Positions 15,993 through 24,946 of a stretch of DNA of 64,000 nucleotides are shown here, in pieces. The notes under the pieces were generated by a model. That model ran no database searches and had not been told where the DNA came from. It was given only the letters and a program-made list of their open reading frames with translations. Position 1 is the first letter of the stretch; each line of letters starts with the position of its first letter. The translations under genes and the position numbers were made by a program. This DNA is from Nitrospirillum amazonense (GTDB lineage Bacteria; Pseudomonadota; Alphaproteobacteria; Azospirillales; Azospirillaceae): positions 558,001 through 622,000 of the forward strand of contig NZ_VITV01000002.1 of NCBI RefSeq assembly GCF_007828035.1. Reading direction: 5' to 3'.

Positions 15993-17465
15993 ATGATCCT
16001 GGTTTTCGTGCATGGCTGGAGCGTCACCAGCACAGCGACCTACGGCGGCCTGCCGGACGCCCTGGCGGTACAGGCGGCGCTGACGGCGCCCGGCCTGAAC
16101 CTGACGGTGGTGCAAATCCACCTGGGCAGCTACGTCAGCTTCCAGGATGCCGTCACCATGGCCGACGTGGTGCGGGCCTTCGACCGGGCGCTGCGCGATG
16201 CGCTGCTGCCGCCCGGCGCCCCGGCGGGGACGCCCCTGCCCGACTTCTCCTGCGTCACCCATTCCACCGGCGGGCCGGTGGTGCGGGAATGGGTGAGCCG
16301 CCTTTATGACGGTGGGACGGGGGGTGGCGCGGGGCTGCGACGGCCGCCGCTGCGCCACCTGGTCATGCTGGCGCCCGCCAACCACGGCTCCCCCCTCGCC
16401 ACCCTGGGCAAGGAGCGGGTGGGCCGCATCAAGGCCTTCTTCAACGGCGTGGAACCGGGGGAGCGCATCCTGGACTGGCTGGCCCTGGGCAGCACAGACC
16501 AGTGGCGCCTGAACGGCCGCTGGCTGGACTATGACCCCCTGGCCGTGGACCTCTACCCTTTCGTGCTGACCGGACAGACCATCGACGCCCACTTCTACGA
16601 CTTTCTCAATTCCTACCTGGCGGAGGAAGGGTCGGATGGCGTGGTGCGCGTGGCGGGGGCCAACCTGAACTGCCTGTTCCTGAGGCTGAATGAGATGGCG
16701 ACGGCGGTGACCAACCCGCATCCGCATTTCAACGGGCAGCCGGCCGCCGTGCTCAGCCCCGACGGCGGGCCCCGGACGCCGCAGCCGCCCCTGGCCTTTG
16801 GCGTCATTCCCGACGCCAGCCATTCCGGCGACCGCCTGGGCATCATGGGCAGCGTCACGCCCCAGAACGCCGCCGCCAAGCCTGTGGTGGCGGAAATCCT
16901 GCACTGCCTGCAGGTCGACAGCCCGGCGGCCTATGGCGCCCGCGTGGCGGCGCTGGCGGCCCTGACCGACGCCACGCAGCAGGCCGTGGCCCTGGCCAGG
17001 CCGGATGAAGGGCAACGCCACAGCCAACTGGTCTTCCGCATCCGCGACGACCAGGGCGACGCGGTGGACGATTTCGACCTCTACCTGCTGGGCGGCCCGG
17101 ACTACACCCCCGACGACCTGCCCAAGGGCTTCTTCGTCGACCGGCAGCGCAACAGCGTCTCACCCAACTGCCTGGTCTACTATCTGGATTACGACGTCAT
17201 GGCGCAGCTGCCCGGCGCCCATTTCGGCCTGCGCGTCCAGGCGCGGCCCGCCACCGGCGACGGCTTCGTCGGCTATGCCCCGGTGGAGTTCCGCACCGAC
17301 GGCGCCGGCCTGGCCGTGGCGCTGAAACCCAACCAGACGACCTACGTCGACGTGGTGCTGAGGCGCCACGTCGATCGCGCGGTCTTCCGCCTGGGGCCGG
17401 TGACGCCCGCCCCGCTGGACTTCAAGGACCGCAAGCCCAGCGGGACGGACGTCGACACGCCCTGA
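15993..17465 (+). CDS. Alpha/beta-hydrolase (PGAP1/lipase-like esterase)
   Basis: About 490 residues. It opens MILVFVHGWSVTSTATYGGL with the oxyanion HG motif. CVTHSTGGPVVREW is the nucleophile elbow (G/T-H-S-T-G-G) with catalytic Ser. LVMLAPANHGSPLATLG is the strand typical of lipase/PGAP1-like members, and a His follows in IPDASHSGDRLGIMGSV. The last 180 residues form a separate beta-rich region with no family I recognise. No signal peptide, so probably cytoplasmic or unconventionally exported. ATG 15993 follows GCGGGGGGC. Position behind two TonB receptors could mean it processes an imported ester (inference). Confidence 0.8.
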   Translation: MILVFVHGWSVTSTATYGGLPDALAVQAALTAPGLNLTVVQIHLGSYVSFQDAVTMADVVRAFDRALRDALLPPGAPAGTPLPDFSCVTHSTGGPVVREWVSRLYDGGTGGGAGLRRPPLRHLVMLAPANHGSPLATLGKERVGRIKAFFNGVEPGERILDWLALGSTDQWRLNGRWLDYDPLAVDLYPFVLTGQTIDAHFYDFLNSYLAEEGSDGVVRVAGANLNCLFLRLNEMATAVTNPHPHFNGQPAAVLSPDGGPRTPQPPLAFGVIPDASHSGDRLGIMGSVTPQNAAAKPVVAEILHCLQVDSPAAYGARVAALAALTDATQQAVALARPDEGQRHSQLVFRIRDDQGDAVDDFDLYLLGGPDYTPDDLPKGFFVDRQRNSVSPNCLVYYLDYDVMAQLPGAHFGLRVQARPATGDGFVGYAPVEFRTDGAGLAVALKPNQTTYVDVVLRRHVDRAVFRLGPVTPAPLDFKDRKPSGTDVDTP

Positions 17466-17469
17466 CGGA

Positions 17470-18267
17470 TCAGCCAGCCTTGTAGCGGTCGGCGGCGTGG
17501 TTGCGCGACAGGTTGGGGCCCAGGGCGTAGCGGGCCTTGTTCACCGCGTCGAAATCCGCCGGGTTGGGCAGCGAGGGGATGGTGACCAACTCGCCCTGGT
17601 CCAGGCCGGCCAGGGCCGCCTCCACCATCTCGCCCACCTCCATGACCATGTTCTGGTCCAGGTCGTCGAAGGACTTGCCCACGCGCTCGAAAATCTCCGT
17701 CCGCGTCAGGCCGGGCAGCACGGCCTGGAACTTCACGGCCTTGCCGGCCTTGGCGGTTTCCGCCTGCAGCGACTGGGTCAGCGCCAGGACGAAGGCCTTG
17801 GTGGCGACATAGGTGGCGCTGAACATCTCCGGGATCAGGGCGACGACGGAGGCGACGTTGACCACGGTTCCGGCGCCCTTGGCGGCGAAGGCGTCGGCGG
17901 CGGCGATGGCCAGGCGGTTCACCGCCGTGACGTTCACCGCGATCATGGTGTCCTGATAGGCGATGTCGCTGCCCAGCGAGCCCTCCTTGGGGCCCAGGCC
18001 GGCGTTGTTCACCAGCAGGGTGATGGCGGCGTCGGTGCGCAGGCGCTGCTCCACCGTCTCCACGTCGGCCTGGTTGGCCAGGTCGGCGGCCAAGACCTCG
18101 ACCTTGACGCCGGTCTCGGCCCGCAGCCGGGCGGCCGCTTCTTCCAGCCGGCCCTGGTTGCGGGCGACCAGGATCAGGTCATAGCCGCGACGGGCCAGGC
18201 GGTCGGCATAGGTGGCGCCGATGCCGGAGGAGGCGCCGGTGACGAGGGCGGTACCTTTGGTGCTCAT
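17470..18267 (-). CDS. Short-chain dehydrogenase/reductase
   Basis: 265 residues. TGASSGIG (cofactor loop), NNAG, and SATYVATK with catalytic Tyr and Lys identify a classical SDR, an NAD(P)-dependent oxidoreductase. RNQGRL after strand 2 suggests NADPH preference. The start at MSTKGTALVTG (18267) follows GGGAAAC; a further 14 upstream codons are out of keeping with the family. A MarR regulator is divergent, separated by 276 bp containing a symmetrical operator-like site that overlaps this gene's likely -35. It is probably repressed by that regulator and induced by a small molecule. The substrate is unknown. Confidence 0.92.
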   Translation of the reverse strand: MSTKGTALVTGASSGIGATYADRLARRGYDLILVARNQGRLEEAAARLRAETGVKVEVLAADLANQADVETVEQRLRTDAAITLLVNNAGLGPKEGSLGSDIAYQDTMIAVNVTAVNRLAIAAADAFAAKGAGTVVNVASVVALIPEMFSATYVATKAFVLALTQSLQAETAKAGKAVKFQAVLPGLTRTEIFERVGKSFDDLDQNMVMEVGEMVEAALAGLDQGELVTIPSLPNPADFDAVNKARYALGPNLSRNHAADRYKAG

Positions 18268-18331
18268 GGGAGTTTCCCTTTGAAAGAAGCGGTGGAAGTG
18301 GGGCGCCATCGGCGTCGTTGATCACGAAGCT

Positions 18332-18370
18332 GGTATATGCCACTATTATCATGCAAGTCAATCGGACTTG
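18332..18370 (-). promoter_or_regulatory. SDR promoter with overlapping MarR-type operator candidate
   Basis: Read on the minus strand, TTGACT (plus 18356-18361) and TATACC (18332-18337) form a -35/-10 pair with an 18-bp spacer driving the SDR. The inverted repeat CAAGTC-AATCG-GACTTG (18354-18370) covers the -35. A 17-bp site of 6-bp arms is a typical size for a MarR-family operator, and a MarR gene is divergent. Confidence 0.5.
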
Positions 18371-18543
18371 TGAACCCCAAGCCCCGCGCCGGGGGCATTG
18401 CAGGGCGGGCGCCGTCGCCGGGCTGCTGGCCCATATGACGACGCGCCGGGACAGATGCCCCCTGTGATGGTGGGAATGGCCCTAACCGCCGGGGGCGCCT
18501 ATTCTGGCCCGCTGGTCTTGGAAATACCGGTTTTGAAAGGATC

Positions 18544-19110
18544 ATGGAGTTGGATGAGCCCGCCCCCACAGCCGCCGTCCCCATAGCCGCCGCTCCCACA
18601 GCATCTGCCCCGACGGCGACGGCGTCGAATGAAGGCCCATCGGACCGCTGGGGCTGGGACTATTGCACCAACACCGCCGTGCGCCGTGCCGCCCGCCGTT
18701 TGGGCCAGCTCTATGGCGACGTGACGGCACCGGCCGGCCTGATGCCCACCCAGCACACCCTGCTGACCCACCTGAAGCTGGCCGCCGCCGCGTCCGACCC
18801 CGCCGCCGGCACGCTGCAGAACCTGGCCGCCGCCATGGTCATGGACCTGTCGGCCCTGGGCCACACCCTGAAGCCGCTGATCCGCGACGGCTATGTCGAG
18901 TTGGTGCCCGACGCCAAGGACCGCCGCGTCAAGCGCGCCCGCCTGACGGCGGCGGGCGAGGCCAAGCAGGCCGAGGGGCTGGCGCTGTGGCATGTGGCGC
19001 AAAGCCGCTTCGACGCCCTGTTCGGCGCGGAGGAATCCGCCGCCCTGCGCCGCGCCCTGGCCATCGTGGCGTCAGAGGAGTTCGCGGCGGCGTTCAAGAA
19101 GAAGGAATAA
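18544..19110 (+). CDS. MarR-family transcriptional regulator
   Basis: 188 residues. After an N-terminal 30-residue Ala/Pro/Thr-rich tail comes a winged helix-turn-helix: LMPTQHTLLTHLKLA, LQNLAAAMVMDLSALGHTLKPLIRDGYVEL, and the wing DAKDRRVKRARLTAAGEA, the D-x-R-x(n)-LTxxG signature of the family. C-terminal helices would dimerise. ATG 18544 follows AAAGGATC. The tail of repeated A-P/A-T dipeptides is unusual for MarR proteins and may be disordered. It probably represses the divergent SDR, and perhaps itself, through the site at 18354-18370. Confidence 0.88.
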   Translation: MELDEPAPTAAVPIAAAPTASAPTATASNEGPSDRWGWDYCTNTAVRRAARRLGQLYGDVTAPAGLMPTQHTLLTHLKLAAAASDPAAGTLQNLAAAMVMDLSALGHTLKPLIRDGYVELVPDAKDRRVKRARLTAAGEAKQAEGLALWHVAQSRFDALFGAEESAALRRALAIVASEEFAAAFKKKE

Positions 19111-19115
19111 GCGCG

Positions 19116-19517
19116 CTATCCCCGCAGCCAGTTTTCCACCCGCAATCCTTCGATACGGGCGAATTCACGCTCGTTGTCAGTCACGAGAATGTAGTCGAGG
19201 GCCATACATTGGGCGGCAATAAGCATGTCATTGGCCCCGATAGGCTGCCCCATCCCCTCCAAGCGCGCCCGTAACTGTGCATAGAATTCATCAGCAGGTG
19301 CTTCGAACGGCAAGATATCGAGCATCTCAAGGGCACTTTCGACCCTGGCTGTCAGGGCTGGGAGCCCTTTCTTGGCAACGCCAAAACGCAACTCCGCCGC
19401 CACGATGATGCTGGTGCAAAGGGCCGCAGGCTCCACCAAACGAGCCTGTTCCGTCGCCATCCCATCCGGATGGCGGATCATATGGGAAATGATGTTGGTA
19501 TCCAGCAGGTAGCGCAC
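19116..19517 (-). CDS. vapC: VapC-type PIN-domain ribonuclease toxin
   Basis: 133 residues. PIN-domain acidic residues are visible in YLLDTNIISHM, AAELRFGV, GANDMLIAAQC and LVTDNEREFARI, the four-acid set that binds the metal for RNA cleavage. The GTG start at 19517 shares one base with the TAG stop of the upstream antitoxin, the usual translational coupling of vapBC. It converges on the MarR gene with a 5-bp gap. It likely cleaves tRNA or rRNA when released from VapB; the target is unknown. Confidence 0.92.
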   Translation of the reverse strand: MRYLLDTNIISHMIRHPDGMATEQARLVEPAALCTSIIVAAELRFGVAKKGLPALTARVESALEMLDILPFEAPADEFYAQLRARLEGMGQPIGANDMLIAAQCMALDYILVTDNEREFARIEGLRVENWLRG

Positions 19518-19750
19518 TATAGCGACACATCTTCGGCTGGCAGATCGTCAATAGCGGGAAAATCCTCGTCCAAAGGTTCCCAGCTATCCAGCAATGCCAC
19601 GAAGGATTTGAGCTTGACCGGTTCAATGATCAACCGGTTCCCCTCCTTGCGCATGACCGCATCCTCTCCCGGTAATTCGAATTCCCGGGGGATGCGAACG
19701 GCTTGATTACGGCCATTCTTGAATAATTTGACGTGACGCTCCGGAAACAT
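19517..19750 (-). CDS. vapB: VapB-type antitoxin (AbrB/SpoVT fold)
   Basis: 77 residues from ATG 19750, which follows GAGGGC. The N-terminal VKLFKNGRNQAVRIPREFELPG is the swapped-hairpin AbrB DNA-binding motif of VapB proteins. The acidic C-terminus (DEDFPAIDDLPAEDVSL) would wrap the VapC active site. The upstream in-frame ATG at 19783 would place extra residues before the motif and lacks a ribosome site. The pair should autoregulate through the palindrome at 19766-19777. Confidence 0.9.
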   Translation of the reverse strand: MFPERHVKLFKNGRNQAVRIPREFELPGEDAVMRKEGNRLIIEPVKLKSFVALLDSWEPLDEDFPAIDDLPAEDVSL

Positions 19751-19765
19751 GACGCCCTCACGATC

Positions 19766-19777
19766 TGGCATATGCCA
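19766..19777. promoter_or_regulatory. vapBC operator candidate
   Basis: TGGCATATGCCA is a perfect 12-bp palindrome 16 bp upstream of the vapB start, in the expected promoter zone. VapBC complexes typically bind such palindromes to repress their own operon; binding here is inferred. Confidence 0.55.
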
Positions 19778-19821
19778 TAGCATAGGTCATTCGCTCGCTA
19801 ATTTCCAGGGCAGCCCGGCCC

Positions 19822-22800
19822 TCACCTGAAATTCCGCCCATCCGGGAAGGTCGCATCCGCGCGGCGGGCGGGGACGGCACCGGTGGGTTCGTCCAGGCGG
19901 GACAGCAGGTCGGAGTAATCGATCAGGCGCTCGGCGCGCACGTGGGTGACGGGGGTGGCGCTGGGGCCCCGGTCCTGGGTGGGGGCGATCACCTTCTCCA
20001 CCCGCCCCAGGCACAGCAGCAGGCGGCTGCCCAGGATGTGGCGGCGGAAGGCGGTGAAGGTTTCGGGCATCAGCACCAGGTTGGCGATGCCGCTCTCATC
20101 CTCCAGCGTGATGAAGATGACGCCCTTGCTGCTGCCCGGCCGCTGGCGCACCAGCACCAGGCCGGCCAGGGCCACGCGGCTGCCGTCGGCCAGGGTCTCC
20201 AACGTCTCCATGCGCATCAGGGGATAGCGGCGGACCATTTTCTCCTTGGGCTCCGCCGCGAACCGGTCCAGCCGGGCTACCACGTCATCGCGCACCAGGC
20301 TCATGGGGTGGCGCTTCAGCGACAGGGACAGGCGGGTATAGTCCTCCACCAGGTGCTCGCCCAGGGTCATGGCCGGCAGGGTGGCGATGGACGGGTCCTC
20401 CGCCCACGGGTCGCCCGTCCCCTCCTCCTCCGCGTTCAGCGCCAGATCCAGCAGGGGCGGCAGCCGTTCGCCCAGGGCGCTGACCGCCCACAGCGCCTGG
20501 CGCCGGTCCAGGCCCATGGACTGGAAGGCGTCGGCCTCCGCCAGCAGTTCCAGGGTGCGCGGCGCCAGGCGGGCGCGGCGCCAGAGATCATGCGGGCTGG
20601 CGAAGGGCTCATGCCCCCGCGCCTCCAGCAGGGGCTGCACCGCCGCCTCGCTCAGGCCCTTGGCCAGGCGCAGGCCCAGGCGCAGGGTCTGGAAACGCTG
20701 CCCCCGCGCCGGCGGCTCCAGCCGGCTGTCCCAGTCGGAATGGTTCACGTCCGGCGGCAGCACCACCACGTCATGCTCCCGGGCGTCGCGCACGATCTGC
20801 GCCGGGGCGTAGAAACCCATGGGCAGGCTGTTCAGCAGGGCGCAGGCGAAGACATCGGGATAGTGGCATTTGATCCAGGCGGAGACGTAAACCAGCTTGG
20901 CGAAGCTGGCGGCATGGCTTTCCGGAAAGCCGTAGGTGGAGAAGCCCTTGATCTGGTTGAAGCAGCGCTCGGCGAATTCCGCCGTATAGCCGTTCTTCAG
21001 CATCCCGTTGCGGAATTTTTCCTCGAACGTGTCGATATCGCCCAGCTTGCGGAAGCTGGCCATGGCCCGGCGCAAGGCGTCGGCCTCCGCCCCGGTGAAG
21101 CCGGCGCCGACGATGGCGATCTGCATGGCCTGTTCCTGGAACAGGGGCACGCCCAGCGTCTTCTTCAGCACCTTCTTCAGCGCCTCGGACGGATAGTCCA
21201 CCGGCTCCAGCCCCTGGCGGCGGCGCAGGTAGGGATGGACCATGCCGCCCTGGATGGGCCCGGGGCGGACAATGGCCACCTGCACCACCAGGTCATAGAA
21301 CTCGCGGGGGCGCAGGCGGGGCAGCATGGACATCTGCGCCCTGCTCTCCACCTGGAACACGCCCAGGGTGTCGGCGGCGCACAGCATGTCGTAGGTCGCC
21401 ACGTCGCCCTGCGGAACCGTGGCCAGCGTCAAGTCGCGGCCATAATGATCCCGCAGCAGGGTGAACGCCCGGCGCAGGCAGCTGAGCATGCCGAGGCCCA
21501 GGACATCGACCTTCATCAGGCCGGCGGCGTCCAGATCGTCCTTGTCCCACTCGATGTTCTGCCTGTCCTCCATGGCCGCGTTCATGATGGGGCAGAATGT
21601 CGCCAGCGGCTTGGGCGTGATGACGAAGCCGCCGACATGCTGCGACAGGTGGCGGGGGAATTTCGAAATCTGGCCCGTCAGGTCCAGCACCTGGCGCAGC
21701 AGCGGGTCGTCGGGGTCCAGCCCGGCCTCCCGCGCCCGCTCCTCCTCCGGTGTGCCGGTGCCCCAGCCGGAGATCATGGCCGACAGCTGGCCCACCGTGT
21801 CCTGGCTCATGCCCATGGCCTTGCCCACATCGCGCACCGCCCCGCGCGAGCGGTAGCAGATGACGGTGGCGGCGATGGCGGCGTGATCGCGGCCGTACTT
21901 CTCGTAGATGTGCTGGATCACCTCCTCCCGCCGCTCATGCTCGAAATCCACGTCGATGTCCGGCGGCTCGTTGCGCGCGCTGGAGATGAAGCGCTCGAAC
22001 AGCAACCCGCTTTCCACCGGATCGATGGAGGTGATGCCCAGGCAGTAGCAGACGGCGGAGTTGGCGGCCGATCCCCGCCCCTGGCAGAGGATGCCCTGCT
22101 CGTTGGCGAACCTCACGATCTCATAGACCGTGAGGAAGTAGGAGGCGTAGCCCAGCTCTCCGATCAGGGCCAATTCCTTGTCGATCTGCTTTTCGACATC
22201 TTCCGGCACGCCCGCCGGGTACCGTTTGCGGGCCCCCTCCGCCGTCAGTTGGGCCAGGCGGCCCTGTGGCGTCTCCCCCGGTCCGACTTCCGCCGGGTAC
22301 AGGTAATCCTTGCGCAATTCGCTGATGGAAAAGGTGCAGGCCTCCACGATGTCGCGAATGCGGGCCAGGGCGCGGGGGTGGCGGTGGAACAGGCGCGCCA
22401 TCTCCTCCGGCCGCTTCAGATGGCGCTCGGCGTTGGCGGCCAGGCGCCAGCCCGCCGTCTGGATGGTGCAATGCTCACGGATACAGGTCATCACGTCCTG
22501 CAGCGCCCGCCGGCCGGGGTGGTGGTAATGCACGTCGTTGGTGGCCAGCGGCGACAGGCCATGCGCCTCGGCCAAAGCCGCCAGCCGGTCCAGACGCCGG
22601 GCGTCGTCGCCCTGGTAGCGATGGGTTAGGCACAGGCTGAGGGTGCGGCCGAAACGGCGGCGGTAATCGGCCAGGTCGGCGGTGAAGTCCGCGTCAAGAG
22701 TGTCCGGCGGCACCACCGCCATCATCTGGCCGGCGGCGTGTTCCTCGACATCCGCGCGGGTCAGGAAGCATTGCCCCTTGGGCGCCCGGCGCATGCCCAC

Positions 22801-23082
22801 CGTCAGCAGGGTGGACAGGCGGCCATAGGCCGCGCGGTCGGTCGGCCAACACAGCAGCGAGGGGCCGTCCGTCAAATCCAGCCGCGCGCCCACCACCAGG
22901 CGGAAATCCAGCTCGCGCGCCGCCGCATGCGCCTGCACCACTCCCGCCAGGCTGTTGCGGTCGGTCAGCGCCATGGCGCGATGCTCCAGCGCCTTGGCCG
23001 CCTCCACCAGCTCACCGGCCTTGGAGGCACCGCGCAGGAAGCTGAAATTGCTGGCGACTTGAAGTTCTGAGTAGCTTTGCAT
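19822..23082 (-). CDS. dnaE2: Error-prone DNA polymerase III alpha subunit DnaE2 (ImuC)
   Basis: 1086 residues, the normal size of the DnaE2 class. The N-terminal PHP domain starts YSELQVASNFSFLRGAS. The palm contains PDIDVDFEHERREEV with catalytic aspartates, and QGRGSAANSAVCY is the conserved polymerase block. The C-terminal OB-fold region (VALAGLVLVRQRPGSSKGVIFITLEDE) is present. DnaE2 extends from DNA lesions in SOS mutagenesis and works with ImuA and ImuB, whose genes lie upstream in the same direction. The ATG at 23082 directly abuts a structured repeat element, and no clear ribosome site is seen beyond GAGGGAAC. Confidence 0.96.
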   Translation of the reverse strand: MQSYSELQVASNFSFLRGASKAGELVEAAKALEHRAMALTDRNSLAGVVQAHAAARELDFRLVVGARLDLTDGPSLLCWPTDRAAYGRLSTLLTVGMRRAPKGQCFLTRADVEEHAAGQMMAVVPPDTLDADFTADLADYRRRFGRTLSLCLTHRYQGDDARRLDRLAALAEAHGLSPLATNDVHYHHPGRRALQDVMTCIREHCTIQTAGWRLAANAERHLKRPEEMARLFHRHPRALARIRDIVEACTFSISELRKDYLYPAEVGPGETPQGRLAQLTAEGARKRYPAGVPEDVEKQIDKELALIGELGYASYFLTVYEIVRFANEQGILCQGRGSAANSAVCYCLGITSIDPVESGLLFERFISSARNEPPDIDVDFEHERREEVIQHIYEKYGRDHAAIAATVICYRSRGAVRDVGKAMGMSQDTVGQLSAMISGWGTGTPEEERAREAGLDPDDPLLRQVLDLTGQISKFPRHLSQHVGGFVITPKPLATFCPIMNAAMEDRQNIEWDKDDLDAAGLMKVDVLGLGMLSCLRRAFTLLRDHYGRDLTLATVPQGDVATYDMLCAADTLGVFQVESRAQMSMLPRLRPREFYDLVVQVAIVRPGPIQGGMVHPYLRRRQGLEPVDYPSEALKKVLKKTLGVPLFQEQAMQIAIVGAGFTGAEADALRRAMASFRKLGDIDTFEEKFRNGMLKNGYTAEFAERCFNQIKGFSTYGFPESHAASFAKLVYVSAWIKCHYPDVFACALLNSLPMGFYAPAQIVRDAREHDVVVLPPDVNHSDWDSRLEPPARGQRFQTLRLGLRLAKGLSEAAVQPLLEARGHEPFASPHDLWRRARLAPRTLELLAEADAFQSMGLDRRQALWAVSALGERLPPLLDLALNAEEEGTGDPWAEDPSIATLPAMTLGEHLVEDYTRLSLSLKRHPMSLVRDDVVARLDRFAAEPKEKMVRRYPLMRMETLETLADGSRVALAGLVLVRQRPGSSKGVIFITLEDESGIANLVLMPETFTAFRRHILGSRLLLCLGRVEKVIAPTQDRGPSATPVTHVRAERLIDYSDLLSRLDEPTGAVPARRADATFPDGRNFR

Positions 23083-23190
23083 GTTCCCTCAGACGCCGGG
23101 CGGGCGCATCCGCGCCCTTGGCTTTGTCCTCAGTTTCCAGTCCGCTACGCTCCCCGGAAACTTCCGGCGGCCGCAGTCGCGGCCTAGTCG
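23083..23190 (-). repeat. Structured intergenic repeat, copy A (upstream of dnaE2)
   Basis: Read toward dnaE2, this shares with 36102-36194 the blocks CCGCGACTGCGG, GGACAAAGCCAAGG, CGCGGATGCG and CTGAGGGAACAT. Two hairpins are visible: GGCCGC-GACT-GCGGCC (23169-23184) and GGGCGC-GGAT-GCGCCC (23102-23117). Loops are the same as in copy B, while paired stem bases differ in a compensatory way. It ends at the dnaE2 start codon, within the 162-bp imuB-dnaE2 gap. Confidence 0.7.
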
Positions 23191-23244
23191 CTGCGCTCCG
23201 GGGCGCATCCTCAAGCGGTCACGGCTAGGGGTGGGGGGCGGGCG

Positions 23245-24942
23245 TCACCCGAAAAAGCCGTGCAGGAACCAGCGGGGCGGCGGGCCGCCGGCGTGGTAAA
23301 GCCCCAGGCGGTAGAGCCAGAAGCGCCGGCCCTCGGCATCCTCCACCCGGTAATAGTCGCGGGCCTCGGGGTTCGGGTTGGGGCGGCGCTCCCCCCCTTC
23401 CCACCATTCCGGCAGCAGGCGCTCCGGCCCCTCGGCCCGGCCCACGCGATAGGTCTGGTCGCGCCAGCGAAACAGCAGGGGCGGGTCGTCGGGGATGGGG
23501 GCCACCACCTCCACCGCCTCCGGCCGGGGCAGCAGGCGGATGGGACGCGGCCGGTCAGCGGGCCAGGCGAGCGGTGCAGCCGCCGGCGTGGCCGCTTGTG
23601 GGCTGTTGTCCTGCGCCTCGGCCGGCACCGCCCGCACCGCCTGTTCCGGTATCCAGCTTTGCCGGGGCAGCAGCCGCAGCACCCGGCCAGGCCCCAGGCG
23701 GGCGCCCAGCCGGTCCACCAGTTCCGCGATGGGCGGATCGGCCACCAGGGGGTTGCCGGCGGCCGCCGCCTCTCCCCCCTTCGCCGTCGGCGGTCCCGCC
23801 AGGTCGGCCAGCCCATCGCCGCTCAGCACCGCCTGGCCGCCATCGAAGGGGGCGGCGTGGGTGACGGAAATGGCCATGATCTCGAAGCCCGCCCCAGGCT
23901 CCAGCTGGTCCATGCGCGGTTCCAGCAGGCGCCAGAGATGGGCGGGGTCGCGGTTGGGGCGGCTGGCGCCCACGCCCAGCACCTGCGGCGGGGCGTCGTG
24001 GCCGGCGTCGATGCGCCAGGCCTCCAGCTCCAGCGAGCGCGCGCCCTCACCCGCCGCCGTCAGGCTGGCCGCCACCCGGCCCAGCAGATGGCGCACCGCC
24101 TGGGCCAGGCCCTCGGGCGTGGAGATGGGATCGACCACCGTCAGGCGGGCGGTGTGGCGGGTGGGCGCGCGCCGGGGTGACAGCGGCTCATCCACCCAGC
24201 CCAGGGCCTGGTCCAGGCGCAGGGCGACCTGGGCGCCGTAGCGCGCGGCCAGGGCCGCCCGGTTCTTGGACCCTTGCCCCCCTGTTCCTTGGGCCGTGCG
24301 CATCAGCTCACCCACCCGGCGCAGGCCCACGCGGCGCAGGCTGGCCACCAGGTCGGGCCCCAGACGCAGGGCCGGCAGCGGCAGGTCGGCCAAAGCTTCC
24401 GCCGCCCCGCCCGGCGGAACCACCAGCTGGGCGCCGAAGCGGGCCTGCGCCCAGGCGGCGCCAATGCTGTCGGCGATGGCGGCCCGCCCCTCGAACCCCG
24501 CCTTGGCCAGCCGGCGTTCCAGGTCCAGCAGCAGTTCATGCTCGCCGCCCAGCAGATGGGCGCAGCCGGTGATGTCCATCAGCAGGCCGGGCCCCCCACC
24601 AAGACCTTTGGGGCCGAAGCCGGGCGGGTCGCTGGGGTCCACCGCCGTCCAGGGCGTGTAGCGCCGGGCCCAGTCAGCCAGCCGCCCCAGCGCCGCGGCA
24701 TCGCCCTCGGGATCGGCGTCCACCACCCGCACCTGGGGTTCCAGCGCGCGGGCGTCGGCCAGGCCCATGCCCGGCACCAGGCGCTTGGCGCGCGCCGCCG
24801 CGTTCACCGCCGCCACGGTCAGGCGCCCCCGGTCCGACAGGCGGGTCACCAGGGCGTCGTCTGCGGGCAGCGGCGGCGTCAGCCCCCGGGCGATACGGTC
24901 GGTGGCGAAGGTGGGCAGCCAGAGGGAAAGGATGCGGCGCAT
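23245..24942 (-). CDS. imuB: ImuB, Y-family polymerase-like mutasome subunit
   Basis: 565 residues. It opens MRRILSLWLPTFATDRIARG, the ImuB form of the Y-family palm, in which the catalytic acidic residues of true Y-polymerases are absent. DITGCAHLLGGEHELL, LPLPALRL and a helix-hairpin-helix-like LVASLRRVGLRRVGEL follow. The C-terminal part (PPLLFRWRDQTYRVGRAEGPERL, RDYYRVEDAEGRRFWLYRLGLY) is diagnostic of ImuB. ImuB bridges the beta clamp, ImuA and DnaE2. It starts 4 bp after the imuA stop, so the genes are one operon under the SOS box at 25949-25963. Confidence 0.93.
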   Translation of the reverse strand: MRRILSLWLPTFATDRIARGLTPPLPADDALVTRLSDRGRLTVAAVNAAARAKRLVPGMGLADARALEPQVRVVDADPEGDAAALGRLADWARRYTPWTAVDPSDPPGFGPKGLGGGPGLLMDITGCAHLLGGEHELLLDLERRLAKAGFEGRAAIADSIGAAWAQARFGAQLVVPPGGAAEALADLPLPALRLGPDLVASLRRVGLRRVGELMRTAQGTGGQGSKNRAALAARYGAQVALRLDQALGWVDEPLSPRRAPTRHTARLTVVDPISTPEGLAQAVRHLLGRVAASLTAAGEGARSLELEAWRIDAGHDAPPQVLGVGASRPNRDPAHLWRLLEPRMDQLEPGAGFEIMAISVTHAAPFDGGQAVLSGDGLADLAGPPTAKGGEAAAAGNPLVADPPIAELVDRLGARLGPGRVLRLLPRQSWIPEQAVRAVPAEAQDNSPQAATPAAAPLAWPADRPRPIRLLPRPEAVEVVAPIPDDPPLLFRWRDQTYRVGRAEGPERLLPEWWEGGERRPNPNPEARDYYRVEDAEGRRFWLYRLGLYHAGGPPPRWFLHGFFG

Positions 24943-24946
24943 GGAA

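Noticed and set aside
19942-22629. 895-codon plus-strand frame opposite dnaE2
   Set aside because: Composition is Gln/His/Gly/Ala-rich antisense of the polymerase; no domain or start signal.
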